The notes under the pieces: model-generated
The model's input: the letters and a program-made list of their open reading frames with translations, nothing else
The model's database searches: none
Told to the model about the DNA's origin: nothing
DNA from: Myxococcota bacterium
GTDB lineage: Bacteria; Myxococcota_A; Polyangia; HGW-17; JAJRWW01
Reading direction: 5' to 3'
Assembly: GCA_024276595.1 (NCBI GenBank)
Contig: JAJRWW010000334.1
Coordinates: forward strand, 1 to 15,560
Length of the DNA: 15,560 nucleotides
Shown: positions 8,270 to 14,835 of the stretch, piece after piece
Numbering within the stretch: position 1 is the first letter of the stretch
Layout of the letters: every line of letters begins with the position of its first letter
Program-made: the position numbers and the translations under genes

Positions 8270-9361
8270 TCAGGGGCTAGGCTTTGCCAGCTTCTTGGCC
8301 TGCTCCAGGGATGCGGCGCAGCGGAAACCGAAGTGATGGAAGGGACGGTTGGAGGGCACGTGGAACCGGCGATAGTAGCCCGTTGCCATGTGTCCCTTCC
8401 AGTACCAGGAGCCTCCACGAATGATCTTCTCGCGGTGACCCGGGCATCGGTCGGCGCCGTCGCAGGGCCCACGGGGGTTGGTGCCGAGGCATGCCTTTCC
8501 GCAGGCGCTGTAGCTCTTGGACGCCCAGTCCGCGACCCACTCCCAGCTATTGCCCGCCATGTCGTACAGCCCGTAGCGCCCCGCCGGTCGGGAGCCCACC
8601 ACGAAGGTCCTACCCGTCTCCGGGCCCCTGCCCATCTTCTTCACACCGCAGCTCCGTCCGCGGCGGTCCTTGACCACGGCCCGACGGCAGGTGGCATAGG
8701 CGTTGCCCCAGGGGTAGATGTCTCCCTTGGGGCCACGGGCGGCCTTCTCCCACTCGGCCTCCGTTGGCAGGCGCTTGCCCTGGGCCTCGCAGTAGCGGAC
8801 CGCGTCGTACCAGCTCACCCCGACGATGGGCTGGCGCGGACGGCTGAAGTCGCCGTAGTTGGGCCCGGCGCGCTTGCACTTCCCCTCCTTGACACAGGCC
8901 TTGTACTGGGCCGAGGTGACCTCGTAGCGGTCCATGTAGAAGGTCTGCACCCACACGGTGGCCGCTGGCCGGGCGTTGCGCGGCCCCTTGTCGTACCCCC
9001 TGATGAAGGGGCCGCCGGGGACGCAGGACATGGCCTTTGGAGCCGTGCCACAGGGAAGCATCACCGTGCCGTCGGGGGCCTTGAGCCCTGGGGTGCGCCG
9101 TGGCGCAGGGCGGGGGTGCTTCGAGGGTGGTCGTGGTGTGGCCGAGTGAGGTGGGCCAGCCTTTGTCGGGCGCATGGCCGCGGCCCTGGGTGTCATGGGG
9201 AGGGTCCCCTCGACCCGCCTGGCCGGGGCTGATCCCGTCTTCTTGGCGTGTCCGTGCGCTCCCCCCTTTGCGCAAGCTGCGCCAAGAAGAAGCGCCAGAC
9301 CAAGGGGCGCCAGGCGCGCCGCCCGGCCGGGCGCCAACAATGAGCCGTGGCTGTTTCTCAT
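8270..9361 (-). CDS. FGE/SUMF1-fold (formylglycine-generating enzyme-like) lipoprotein, catalytic cysteines absent
   Basis: This is a 363-residue protein. The N-terminus has a basic start and a hydrophobic run (17-29) ending at Cys30 (LLGAAC), a plausible though imperfect lipobox. A Pro/Ala/Lys/Arg-rich linker runs from about 31 to 95. The FGE-sulfatase domain spans about 110-352, with family blocks FYMDRYEVTSAQY (141-153), VGVSWYDAVRYCEAQGKRLPTEAEWEKAARG (about 180-210), YPWGN (216-220), YDMAGNSWEWVADW (266-279), IRGGSWYW (314-321) and GFRC (345-348). True formylglycine-generating enzymes hold copper with two cysteines between the RGGSW and FRC blocks; here that stretch contains none, so sulfatase activation is unlikely. 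Such domains in myxobacteria often serve structural or unknown roles in the envelope. ATG at 9361 has a GAGG Shine-Dalgarno inside an 11-nt tandem repeat. Cotranscription with the upstream gene is likely, with 7 nt between stop and start. Confidence 0.85.
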   Translation of the reverse strand: MRNSHGSLLAPGRAARLAPLGLALLLGAACAKGGAHGHAKKTGSAPARRVEGTLPMTPRAAAMRPTKAGPPHSATPRPPSKHPRPAPRRTPGLKAPDGTVMLPCGTAPKAMSCVPGGPFIRGYDKGPRNARPAATVWVQTFYMDRYEVTSAQYKACVKEGKCKRAGPNYGDFSRPRQPIVGVSWYDAVRYCEAQGKRLPTEAEWEKAARGPKGDIYPWGNAYATCRRAVVKDRRGRSCGVKKMGRGPETGRTFVVGSRPAGRYGLYDMAGNSWEWVADWASKSYSACGKACLGTNPRGPCDGADRCPGHREKIIRGGSWYWKGHMATGYYRRFHVPSNRPFHHFGFRCAASLEQAKKLAKPSP

Positions 9362-9382
9362 GGTGTCCTCATGGTGTCCTCA
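9361..9382. repeat. Two perfect tandem copies of an 11-nt repeat at a gene junction
   Basis: TGGTGTCCTCA occurs at 9361-9371 and 9372-9382. On the minus strand it reads ATGAGGACACC twice. It supplies the last codons and stop of the upstream gene and the Shine-Dalgarno (GAGG) for the start at 9361. Eleven is not a multiple of three, so gain or loss of a unit would change the overlap between the two genes. Confidence 0.9.
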
Positions 9383-10895
9383 TGCTGAACCCGTCTCGGT
9401 CGGGATCGCTGAGCCTGGACATCACCTGCTTGATGTCCAGGCCGGGCAGCCTGAGCTGTCCCTGAAACTCCCGCAGAGGTTGGGCGCTGTAGTGAAAGCC
9501 CACCTTGCTCACCCCCTTCCATCCCGGCGCCCAGACCAGGCGTGAAGGCGAGAAGGTGTAGGTGCGCAGAACGAGTGAGCGTGCGTCTGAAGGCAGGTTT
9601 CTCACGTTTCGGCGGAAGGTCCACTTGTATGGCCTGAAGACCTTGTACTCCTCGGCGTTGGAGGGATAGAGCACGCGGATGACCACCCCCATGCGCTTGG
9701 CTGCCTCTCCGATGCCGCAGAGGGTCCTGGGGCCGTTGAGATCCCCCCGGAGAGCTCGAACTCGCCCCTGGAGCACCAGCCGGCGGATGTGGTCATACTG
9801 CTTCTTGGAGGTGAGCCAGGTGGAGTAGCCCCGCTTGCGGGACCATCCCACGAGCTGCGCGAAGCGCCTGGACACGAACCTGGATGCGGTGAGGTAGGCG
9901 TGCTCCATCTTCCGTAGCCGAGCCGGGTCGGATCCGTGCCGAGCGCGCAGTACTTCGAGCCCCCGGGTTCTGGAGTCGGCTCGCCACAGGGCCATGAAGG
10001 CCTTGGGAGTGGGCGACTCTCGGATGAAGTCCATGTGCACCCGGTTGGCGTCTACCACGATGCGGGTGAAGTCCATGAGCCAGACCCACCTGGACCTGGC
10101 CCAGGCGGCCAGCACGAAGTTCTGGGTGGAGCCGACGCCAACGTAGCCACCGCCTCGGCCCTGCGCCACCCGTTGAAACAGCTCCAGGCGGGCCTCGTTG
10201 GAGATGGTGGTGTCTCCGGAGTCCCACCCGGTGGGCACGAGGCGCTCCTCCGGGCTGGAGGCGAAGATGGCCTGCTGCTGGTGTGGCTGAAGATCCCTTG
10301 GCAGATGCCCCTTGAAGTCGCCGCACCGCCAGCTCGGCACCCGGACCAGGGGGAAGGCGCGGCGCAGGCGCCTTTGGGCCATCTCCAGCAGCTTGCCAGG
10401 GGAGAGGGGCGCCACGGCGGTGACCAGGATCTCGGCGCCCGAGGCTCGCGCCCGGACTCGTAGCCGCGTGGACTCGAGCACCACCGGGCAGCGCCGTCTG
10501 ACCTCTGCCAAAAGAGCCAGCTCTGCTCGCGCCGCCCTCCGGCTGGCCTCTGCCAGGTGTCGAGCAGCCCCCAGGATGGCCTCGCCCACCTTCCTGCTCG
10601 CGCCATCCACCACCACCCGCACGCCGGCTCCCGTGGGCGCCAGCCACACCCGCGCCCCGGGCAGCGTCGCGGGACAGGCTCCCGGTGCCACATGGGCCGC
10701 GGAGGAGTCACGCCGCGAGGAGCGAGTCCTGGCGGAGGCCCTGGCGGGCGGGGCCATGGCGCGGGCATCGCCGACAGCTCCTCCTCTGCCAGCGCTGCCC
10801 TCGCTGCGGGGGCGACCAGAAGGGCCGCGGCAAGAAAAACACAGGGATACCCCCAGGAGCACCAGGCAGAGGGGAATGGCTGCTAAAGATCTCAC
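9369..10895 (-). CDS. Uncharacterised exported protein, LIC_10091-like family
   Basis: From the GTG at 10895 this is a 508-residue protein. The N-terminus (MRSL, then a hydrophobic segment at 4-21 and Cys22) looks like a signal peptide, possibly of a lipoprotein, although the -3 to -1 residues (Cys-Phe-Ser) are poor for a lipobox. Residues about 30-215 are a poorly conserved N-terminal region. Residues about 225-445 carry blocks I recall from uncharacterised proteins typified by Leptospira LIC_10091: SNEARLELFQRV (232-243), GGGYVGVGSTQNF (248-260), MDFTR (274-278), a GDL segment, and YPSNAEEY before a NVRNLPSDARS block. That family is described as having a methyltransferase-like fold; no activity can be assigned. 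The frame is open back to 11006, but GGAGG 4 nt before the GTG and a promoter at 10919-10947 favour 10895. It is probably cotranscribed with the FGE-like gene. Confidence 0.75.
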   Translation of the reverse strand: MRSLAAIPLCLVLLGVSLCFSCRGPSGRPRSEGSAGRGGAVGDARAMAPPARASARTRSSRRDSSAAHVAPGACPATLPGARVWLAPTGAGVRVVVDGASRKVGEAILGAARHLAEASRRAARAELALLAEVRRRCPVVLESTRLRVRARASGAEILVTAVAPLSPGKLLEMAQRRLRRAFPLVRVPSWRCGDFKGHLPRDLQPHQQQAIFASSPEERLVPTGWDSGDTTISNEARLELFQRVAQGRGGGYVGVGSTQNFVLAAWARSRWVWLMDFTRIVVDANRVHMDFIRESPTPKAFMALWRADSRTRGLEVLRARHGSDPARLRKMEHAYLTASRFVSRRFAQLVGWSRKRGYSTWLTSKKQYDHIRRLVLQGRVRALRGDLNGPRTLCGIGEAAKRMGVVIRVLYPSNAEEYKVFRPYKWTFRRNVRNLPSDARSLVLRTYTFSPSRLVWAPGWKGVSKVGFHYSAQPLREFQGQLRLPGLDIKQVMSRLSDPDRDGFSMRTP

Positions 10896-10918
10896 GGCGC
10901 CTCCGGGGAGCAAGGGGC

Positions 10919-10947
10919 AATCTAGGGGAAAGCGGCAAGGCTCGCAA
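10919..10947 (-). promoter_or_regulatory. Putative promoter for the two-gene exported-protein operon
   Basis: On the minus strand TTGCGA (10947-10942) lies 17 nt from TAGATT (10924-10919); each hexamer matches 4 of 6 consensus positions. It would place the transcript start near 10912, about 17 nt before the GTG at 10895. It therefore also argues against the longer upstream start at 11006. Confidence 0.45.
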
Positions 10948-10969
10948 GAGCCTCGCTGCTCATCTGCTC

Positions 10970-11002
10970 GGGGACAGCTCGGGGACAGCTCGGGGACAGC
11001 TC
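10970..11002. repeat. Three perfect tandem 11-bp repeats between divergent promoters, possible operator
   Basis: GGGGACAGCTC occurs at 10970-10980, 10981-10991 and 10992-11002 with no mismatch. The array sits in the middle of the intergenic region between the exported-protein operon and the divergent methyltransferase gene. Its near edge is 23 bp from the putative -35 of the former and 46 bp from the start codon of the latter. A period of 11 bp is close to one DNA helical turn, which would place bound protein units on one face. Confidence 0.75.
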
Positions 11003-11047
11003 GCATAGGATGTCGACGTGGGGGCCATCCGGGTATAGACTCTCGTA

Positions 11048-11713
11048 ATGGCCGCCGACCCCTATCGTCACATCGCCAGGTTCTACGACAGGATCTTCAA
11101 GGCCGGCGCCCTGGGCCTGGCCGATGTCACGGTTGGTCTCGCTGCGCCGGCCGCTGGCGGCGCAGTGCTCGACGTGGGCTGCGGCACGGGGCTGCTGCTC
11201 TCACACTGCCTGAAGCTCGGGCTGCGAGCCACTGGAGTGGACCCATCCCCTGCGATGCTCTCGGTCGCCAGGGCCAGGCTTGGGGAGAGCGCCGAGCTCC
11301 GTCAAGAGGGGGGGCACAAGCTCTCCTTTCCTGACGAGACCTTTGACGCGGTCTTCGCCACCATGGTCATCCACGAGCTCTCGCCAGAGGTCCGGCGAGC
11401 AACCCTCACCCAGATGCTCAGGGTCACCAGGAGGTCGGGCGTCGTGGCCATCGCCGACTACCACTGCGGCGACAAGAGGAGCCTCTGGGGGCTCCTGCAG
11501 CTCGTGGTAACCACCGCCGCCGAGCTGGCGGCAGGCGGCGCCCACTTCGCCGGATTCCGACATTTCAAGGCCAACGGCTGCCTTCCCGGGCTTCTTCGAG
11601 AGGAGCCGGTGGCCATCTTGCGAAAAAAGACAGTGGCGGGGGGCAACATTGCGGTGCATGTGCTGGCTCCCGGACAGCCCAAGGAGCGCCCAGTCGCGAG
11701 GAGGACAAGATGA
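11048..11713 (+). CDS. Class I SAM-dependent methyltransferase
   Basis: This is a 221-residue protein. It begins with a YRHIARFYDRIF segment typical of UbiE/type 11 methyltransferases. Motif I is VLDVGCGTG (40-48), Asp65 ends strand 2, LSFPDETFDAVF (92-103) and the MVIHEL segment follow, and LRVTRRSGVVAIADYH (124-139) is the post-motif. The SAM-binding core looks intact; the substrate (small molecule, quinone or lipid) is not evident. An in-frame TAG at 11036-11038 rules out any earlier start. No Shine-Dalgarno is visible before the ATG. TATAGA at 11034-11039 resembles a -10 box only 8 nt upstream of the ATG, so the mRNA may have almost no leader. The gene ends in an ATGA overlap with the beta-helix gene, implying coupled translation. 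It is unrelated in detail to the other methyltransferase in the window. Confidence 0.85.
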   Translation: MAADPYRHIARFYDRIFKAGALGLADVTVGLAAPAAGGAVLDVGCGTGLLLSHCLKLGLRATGVDPSPAMLSVARARLGESAELRQEGGHKLSFPDETFDAVFATMVIHELSPEVRRATLTQMLRVTRRSGVVAIADYHCGDKRSLWGLLQLVVTTAAELAAGGAHFAGFRHFKANGCLPGLLREEPVAILRKKTVAGGNIAVHVLAPGQPKERPVARRTR

Positions 11714-13620
11714 CCGTACGGGTTCAGAAGGAAGAGATCAGAGAGCGAGGCGGGCATTCATGTGCCTGTCCTTTGGGGTGCCGCCTGCGTGCGCATCTGG
11801 CGTACCTCGTCGTGGGGCTCGCGGTACTGCTTTGCCCGGGCCCCGTCGCTGGGGCTACGGACTACTTTGTCGCCCCCTATGGTGACGACGCCGATCCGGG
11901 CACGGCGGCAGCTCCCTTTGCCACCATCGAGCAGGGGCTCACAGCGGTTGAGAACGGCGATCGCCTGCTCATATCGGGCGGGGTCTACAGGCTCATGGAG
12001 GAGTCGGAGGAGGCCCATAACCTCTACCGCCCCGACGCCACCGCATCCAGCTTAGTCACGGTGGAGCCCGTGGAGGGGGAGCGGGTGGTGATCCTGGGCT
12101 CTCTCAGCACCGAGGGCCTCGTGTGGGAGCCCGTGAGCGGCGGTCTCTTTCGCCTGTCTGCCAGCTTCCTGGTCCGCGATCCGAAGGGCATGTTCCTCAG
12201 GGGCCAGGACGTGGAGGACGCCACCCGGGTGGAGCATGTCATGGTGACCCGCTCGGGCACCCGCTCCCACGCCGACGTTGCCGACCTGGTGGACCCGGGC
12301 ACCTGGACCAAGGCGGACGACGCGGGGCTCGGCTGCGGAAACGACAACGCCGGCTGCTTCATCTACCTGTACCCCTCCATCGGGGAGGACCCCAACCTGG
12401 CCGTGTACGAGCTCTCCCAGCGCAAGCTCATGCACGCCCAGGGGACGTCTTACCTCCAGATCCGAGGGCTCAGGATCTACTACACCCAAAACGACGCCTT
12501 CACCCTGGAGGGGGGGAGCTTCCAGCTCGTGGAGGGGAACGTTCTCGGTCACAACTCCAACGGCAACGACAACGCCTACTCGGTGTTCATCTCATACGGG
12601 GGAGGCGCCGTGGTGCGGGGGAACATAGTCTTCGACTCGAAGTACTGGGGGGGCTTTTCCAACTCCAAGGGCATCACGTTCATGGACAACGACCCGGCCC
12701 TCCCGGCGCTGGTGGAGGAGAACGAGGTCTTCGATATCATCGGCCAGGGGATCACCTCCAAGAGCGGCGTGTCGGGCCTGGTGGTGAGACGCAACTTGAT
12801 CCATGATGTGGGGGTGTGCGTGGAGTCGCCGGGCCCCAGGTGCCACTGGACCACTCCAGACTGTGTGGAGGGCGACCCCGAGTTTTACCCTGGCGGCTCC
12901 TGGCAGATCTACGAGAACGCCATGGTCCGCTGCGGCACAGGGGTGCTCATGCGAACCACATCCGAGGCCAACGGCTCATCCACCAACAACCGGATCTTCA
13001 ACAACGTCTTTTTCTTGAGCGAGACAGCGGGCGTGGACGTGAGGTTGGCGAACACTGGCACGGTCATCGCCAACAACATCTTTGTGCAGAATGCGCGCGG
13101 CGTATACCTCAACCACGGCGGGAGCGGGGAGAGCGCCACGGTGGAGGAGTTTTTGCCAGTGTTTTCTTCGCACCACAACCTCTTTTTCGAAAACGACGCA
13201 GACTACCTGATGCGGCCGGACTGGACCGGTCCTGGGGGATCGGGCACATCATTTACCATGGAGGAGATGCAGTCCATCTATGCCGTGGAGTCAGCCTCCA
13301 TAGCGGGCGACCCTGCGCTGGTGGATCCGCTCGGCGACGACTTCCACCTGCAAGATGGCTCCCCAGCCCAGGGTACTGGGGACGGCGACTTCTACCAGGC
13401 GGAGTCAGTTGACATGGGCCGCTACCCCTTTGGGGAGCAGACCGGTCCTGAACCAGATGTGCCGGACGCCGGGGTCACATCCAACCCGGACGGCGGAGGA
13501 GACGCCTCCAGCAGCTCGAGTGGCTGCGCCTGTCGAGCTGGCGCGGGTCAGAGCCTGCCGGCCGTGCCGGCGCTGCTGCTCGCGCTGTTTCTGCTCGGCC
13601 TGCGCTTGCGGGCGCATTGA
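11710..13620 (+). CDS. Secreted right-handed parallel beta-helix protein with MYXO-CTERM-like sorting signal
   Basis: This is a 636-residue protein. A long charged n-region is followed by a hydrophobic signal segment (about 30-43) and a probable cleavage after PVAGA near 49. The mature part opens with DYFVAPYGDDADPGTAAAPFATIEQGLTAVENGDRLLISGGVYR, the hallmark start of right-handed beta-helix surface proteins. Residues about 200-490 contain repeating short Asn/Gly/Val-rich turns (VVRGNIVFDS, VEENEVFDI, VVRRNLIHDV, NRIFNNVF, VIANNIF), as in pectate-lyase-like solenoids. A Pro/Asp/Gly/Ser linker precedes SGCACRAG (Cys606, Cys608), a hydrophobic helix and the basic end LRLRAH, matching the tripartite MYXO-CTERM pattern known from Myxococcota. 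The protein is therefore probably displayed on the cell surface. A polysaccharide-related role is common for this fold but is not shown by any catalytic motif here. Its ATG overlaps the methyltransferase stop. Confidence 0.88.
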   Translation: MTVRVQKEEIRERGGHSCACPLGCRLRAHLAYLVVGLAVLLCPGPVAGATDYFVAPYGDDADPGTAAAPFATIEQGLTAVENGDRLLISGGVYRLMEESEEAHNLYRPDATASSLVTVEPVEGERVVILGSLSTEGLVWEPVSGGLFRLSASFLVRDPKGMFLRGQDVEDATRVEHVMVTRSGTRSHADVADLVDPGTWTKADDAGLGCGNDNAGCFIYLYPSIGEDPNLAVYELSQRKLMHAQGTSYLQIRGLRIYYTQNDAFTLEGGSFQLVEGNVLGHNSNGNDNAYSVFISYGGGAVVRGNIVFDSKYWGGFSNSKGITFMDNDPALPALVEENEVFDIIGQGITSKSGVSGLVVRRNLIHDVGVCVESPGPRCHWTTPDCVEGDPEFYPGGSWQIYENAMVRCGTGVLMRTTSEANGSSTNNRIFNNVFFLSETAGVDVRLANTGTVIANNIFVQNARGVYLNHGGSGESATVEEFLPVFSSHHNLFFENDADYLMRPDWTGPGGSGTSFTMEEMQSIYAVESASIAGDPALVDPLGDDFHLQDGSPAQGTGDGDFYQAESVDMGRYPFGEQTGPEPDVPDAGVTSNPDGGGDASSSSSGCACRAGAGQSLPAVPALLLALFLLGLRLRAH

Positions 13621-13646
13621 CCCCCTCTCGATGTCTGATCAATAAT
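13617..13646 (+). promoter_or_regulatory. Putative sigma-70-like promoter for the response regulator gene
   Basis: TTGACC (13617-13622) overlaps the stop codon of the beta-helix gene and is followed after 18 nt by AATAAT (13641-13646); the -10 matches consensus in 5 of 6 positions. A leader of roughly 70 nt would precede the ATG at 13722. This suggests the response regulator is transcribed apart from the upstream pair. Confidence 0.45.
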
Positions 13647-13721
13647 GGATCAACTATCCAGCCAGGCGGGGACCAATGTGCCTGGCGCAACTGATCACCT
13701 CCCAGGGCCGAGGGAGCGCCC

Positions 13722-14306
13722 ATGGACGAAAGCAACGAAAAGCCCATCTCCGTGCTGATAGTGGACGACGAGCAAGATCTCGTGGATGTCCTCTCCAAGC
13801 GGTTACGCAAACGAGGGTTCGAGGTTCAGACGGCCGACAGCGGAGAGGCCGCTCTGCTCCAGCTCGACGAGCCCCTGGTCGAGAGTGCGGCCAAGGGCCC
13901 AGATGTGCCCACCTCTGTGCTCGTCGTGGATGACGAGACGGAGCTACGCACCATCCTCTCAAAGCGGCTCAGTCGTCGGGGGTACACTGTCAACACCGCC
14001 CAGGATGGTCGGTCGGCGCTGGCCTTCCTCGATGAGAGCTCCGACGTGGACGTGGTTGTGCTGGACGTGAAGATGGTGGGGATGTCCGGGCTGGAGGCGC
14101 TCAAGGCCATCAGGGCCAGACACCCCCTGGTGCAGGTGATAATGCTCACAGGCCACGGGAGCGTCCAGGACGCCATGTACGCCCTACAGGACGGCGCCGT
14201 AGACTACCTCACGAAGCCGTGTGACATCAACGTCCTGCTGCAGAAGCTGAGCAAGGCCAAGTCCAAGCACGACGCCGCCACCAGGACGAGAGGTCGAAAG
14301 GGCTGA
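13722..14306 (+). CDS. Response regulator with a truncated half receiver followed by a complete receiver domain
   Basis: This is a 194-residue protein without a DNA-binding or enzymatic output domain. Residues 10-50 match the first 40% of a receiver domain (beta1-alpha1-beta2-alpha2; acidic pair Asp15, Asp16) and then stop. A linker (51-64) leads into a full receiver at residues 65 to about 180: acidic pair Asp70, Asp71, phosphoacceptor Asp115 in VVVLD, Thr143 in MLTGHGS, Lys165 in YLTKP. Residues 10-50 and 65-105 are alignable without gaps, with 24 of 41 positions identical by my count. The second receiver should accept phosphate from a histidine kinase; the first cannot, because it lacks the phosphorylation site. 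No kinase gene adjoins it. ATG 13722 has a GAGGGAG Shine-Dalgarno. Single-domain regulators of this kind act by protein-protein contact, for example in chemosensory or motility pathways. Confidence 0.9.
   Translation: MDESNEKPISVLIVDDEQDLVDVLSKRLRKRGFEVQTADSGEAALLQLDEPLVESAAKGPDVPTSVLVVDDETELRTILSKRLSRRGYTVNTAQDGRSALAFLDESSDVDVVVLDVKMVGMSGLEALKAIRARHPLVQVIMLTGHGSVQDAMYALQDGAVDYLTKPCDINVLLQKLSKAKSKHDAATRTRGRKG
13749..14036 (+). repeat. Intragenic direct repeat encoding two half-receiver copies
   Basis: Segments 13749-13871 and 13914-14036 (offset 165 nt, 55 codons) encode 41-residue stretches that align without gaps, starting SVL-I/V-VDDE and ending LDE. The encoded proteins share 24 of 41 residues. 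Third-codon positions have drifted, so the event is not recent, or the two parts came from different receiver genes. Confidence 0.8.
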
Positions 14307-14333
14307 CCGCAGCTACCCTGGACAGGCGGAGCG

Positions 14334-14381
14334 GAAAAAGGGCGCTGAGGCCAGAGGTCACAGACATGCGAGCTCAGCGCC
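14334..14381 (-). terminator. Stem-loop with T-tract ending the small minus-strand gene
   Basis: GGCGCTGAG (14341-14349) pairs perfectly with CTCAGCGCC (14373-14381) around a 23-nt loop. Read on the minus strand the stem is followed by CTTTTTCC (from the A-run at 14335-14339), the form of an intrinsic terminator. It lies 26 nt beyond the stop of the gene ending at 14407 and also separates it from the convergent response regulator. Confidence 0.55.
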
Positions 14382-14406
14382 AGCGCTGGGCCTGGTCCAG
14401 GAGGCT

Positions 14407-14835
14407 CTATGGGTGACCGTCGAGGATCCTGGCCACGCCTGCACAGGTTTCGCTGACCTCCTGAGATGTGGCGGAGATGGCTCCCGCCCGGTCCCACAGG
14501 GCCAGCAAGAAGGTCTCCCCAGATCCAGACGGCACTGGCCAGGCATTGGCCTCCCCTTGCGCTGCGGCCCTTTCGACTGCTCGTGGGGGTACGCCGCCAG
14601 GCTTCACCGCAGCGCCTCCTGCATGGGTCGGCCCGCCATGGGCCAGCCCAGGGGCGATGCGGGCCAGCTCCTCCACATCCACACTCTCGTCCGTGCAGGC
14701 CACGGGCCGCCCCTTGCCGTCGGCCACCACCAGCGCGTTGGCGCCCATGCGCACCGCGCGTCGCTGCAAGAAGAGCCGCAAGGCCACTCGAGCCCGCTCG
14801 CTCCGTATGCTCCGATCCTCGAAGGCTGTCCTCAT
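14407..14835 (-). CDS. Small hypothetical protein, possibly roadblock/LC7-like
   Basis: This is a 142-residue protein with no confident family. It opens with a basic amphipathic helix (about 1-28), then a beta-rich stretch GANALVVADGKGRPVACTDES (about 31-51). A helix with EELARIAPGLA, a low-complexity Gly/Ala/Pro middle and a final FLLALWDRAG strand plus helix (to ARIL) follow. The pattern of 'x-VV-x-D-x-x-G-x-PVA' followed by an acidic helix resembles roadblock/LC7 or GAF-like small regulators, but this is only a fold-level impression. ATG at 14835 is chosen because GGGAG lies 7 nt upstream; a TTG two codons earlier would be too close to it. The gene is bounded downstream by a terminator. 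Its upstream side is interrupted by a group II intron only 15 nt before the start, so its native promoter may be displaced. It faces the response regulator and could work with it, which is unproven. Confidence 0.55.
   Translation of the reverse strand: MRTAFEDRSIRSERARVALRLFLQRRAVRMGANALVVADGKGRPVACTDESVDVEELARIAPGLAHGGPTHAGGAAVKPGGVPPRAVERAAAQGEANAWPVPSGSGETFLLALWDRAGAISATSQEVSETCAGVARILDGHP

Noticed and set aside
8156..9232. A 358-codon plus-strand frame opposite the FGE-like gene
   Set aside because: It overlaps the real minus-strand gene over most of its length and shows the Ala/Gly/Val/Pro bias of a shadow frame.
10896..11006. N-terminal extension of the LIC_10091-like protein to a start at 11006
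   Set aside because: It would include the 11-bp repeats' edge and the putative promoter in coding sequence and place the signal peptide 40 residues inside; the GTG at 10895 has GGAGG in front.
13633..13697. TGATCA palindromes in the gap before the response regulator as a possible operator pair
   Set aside because: Six-base palindromes recurring in a short gap are expected by chance, and the spacing to the promoter candidate shows no clear arrangement.
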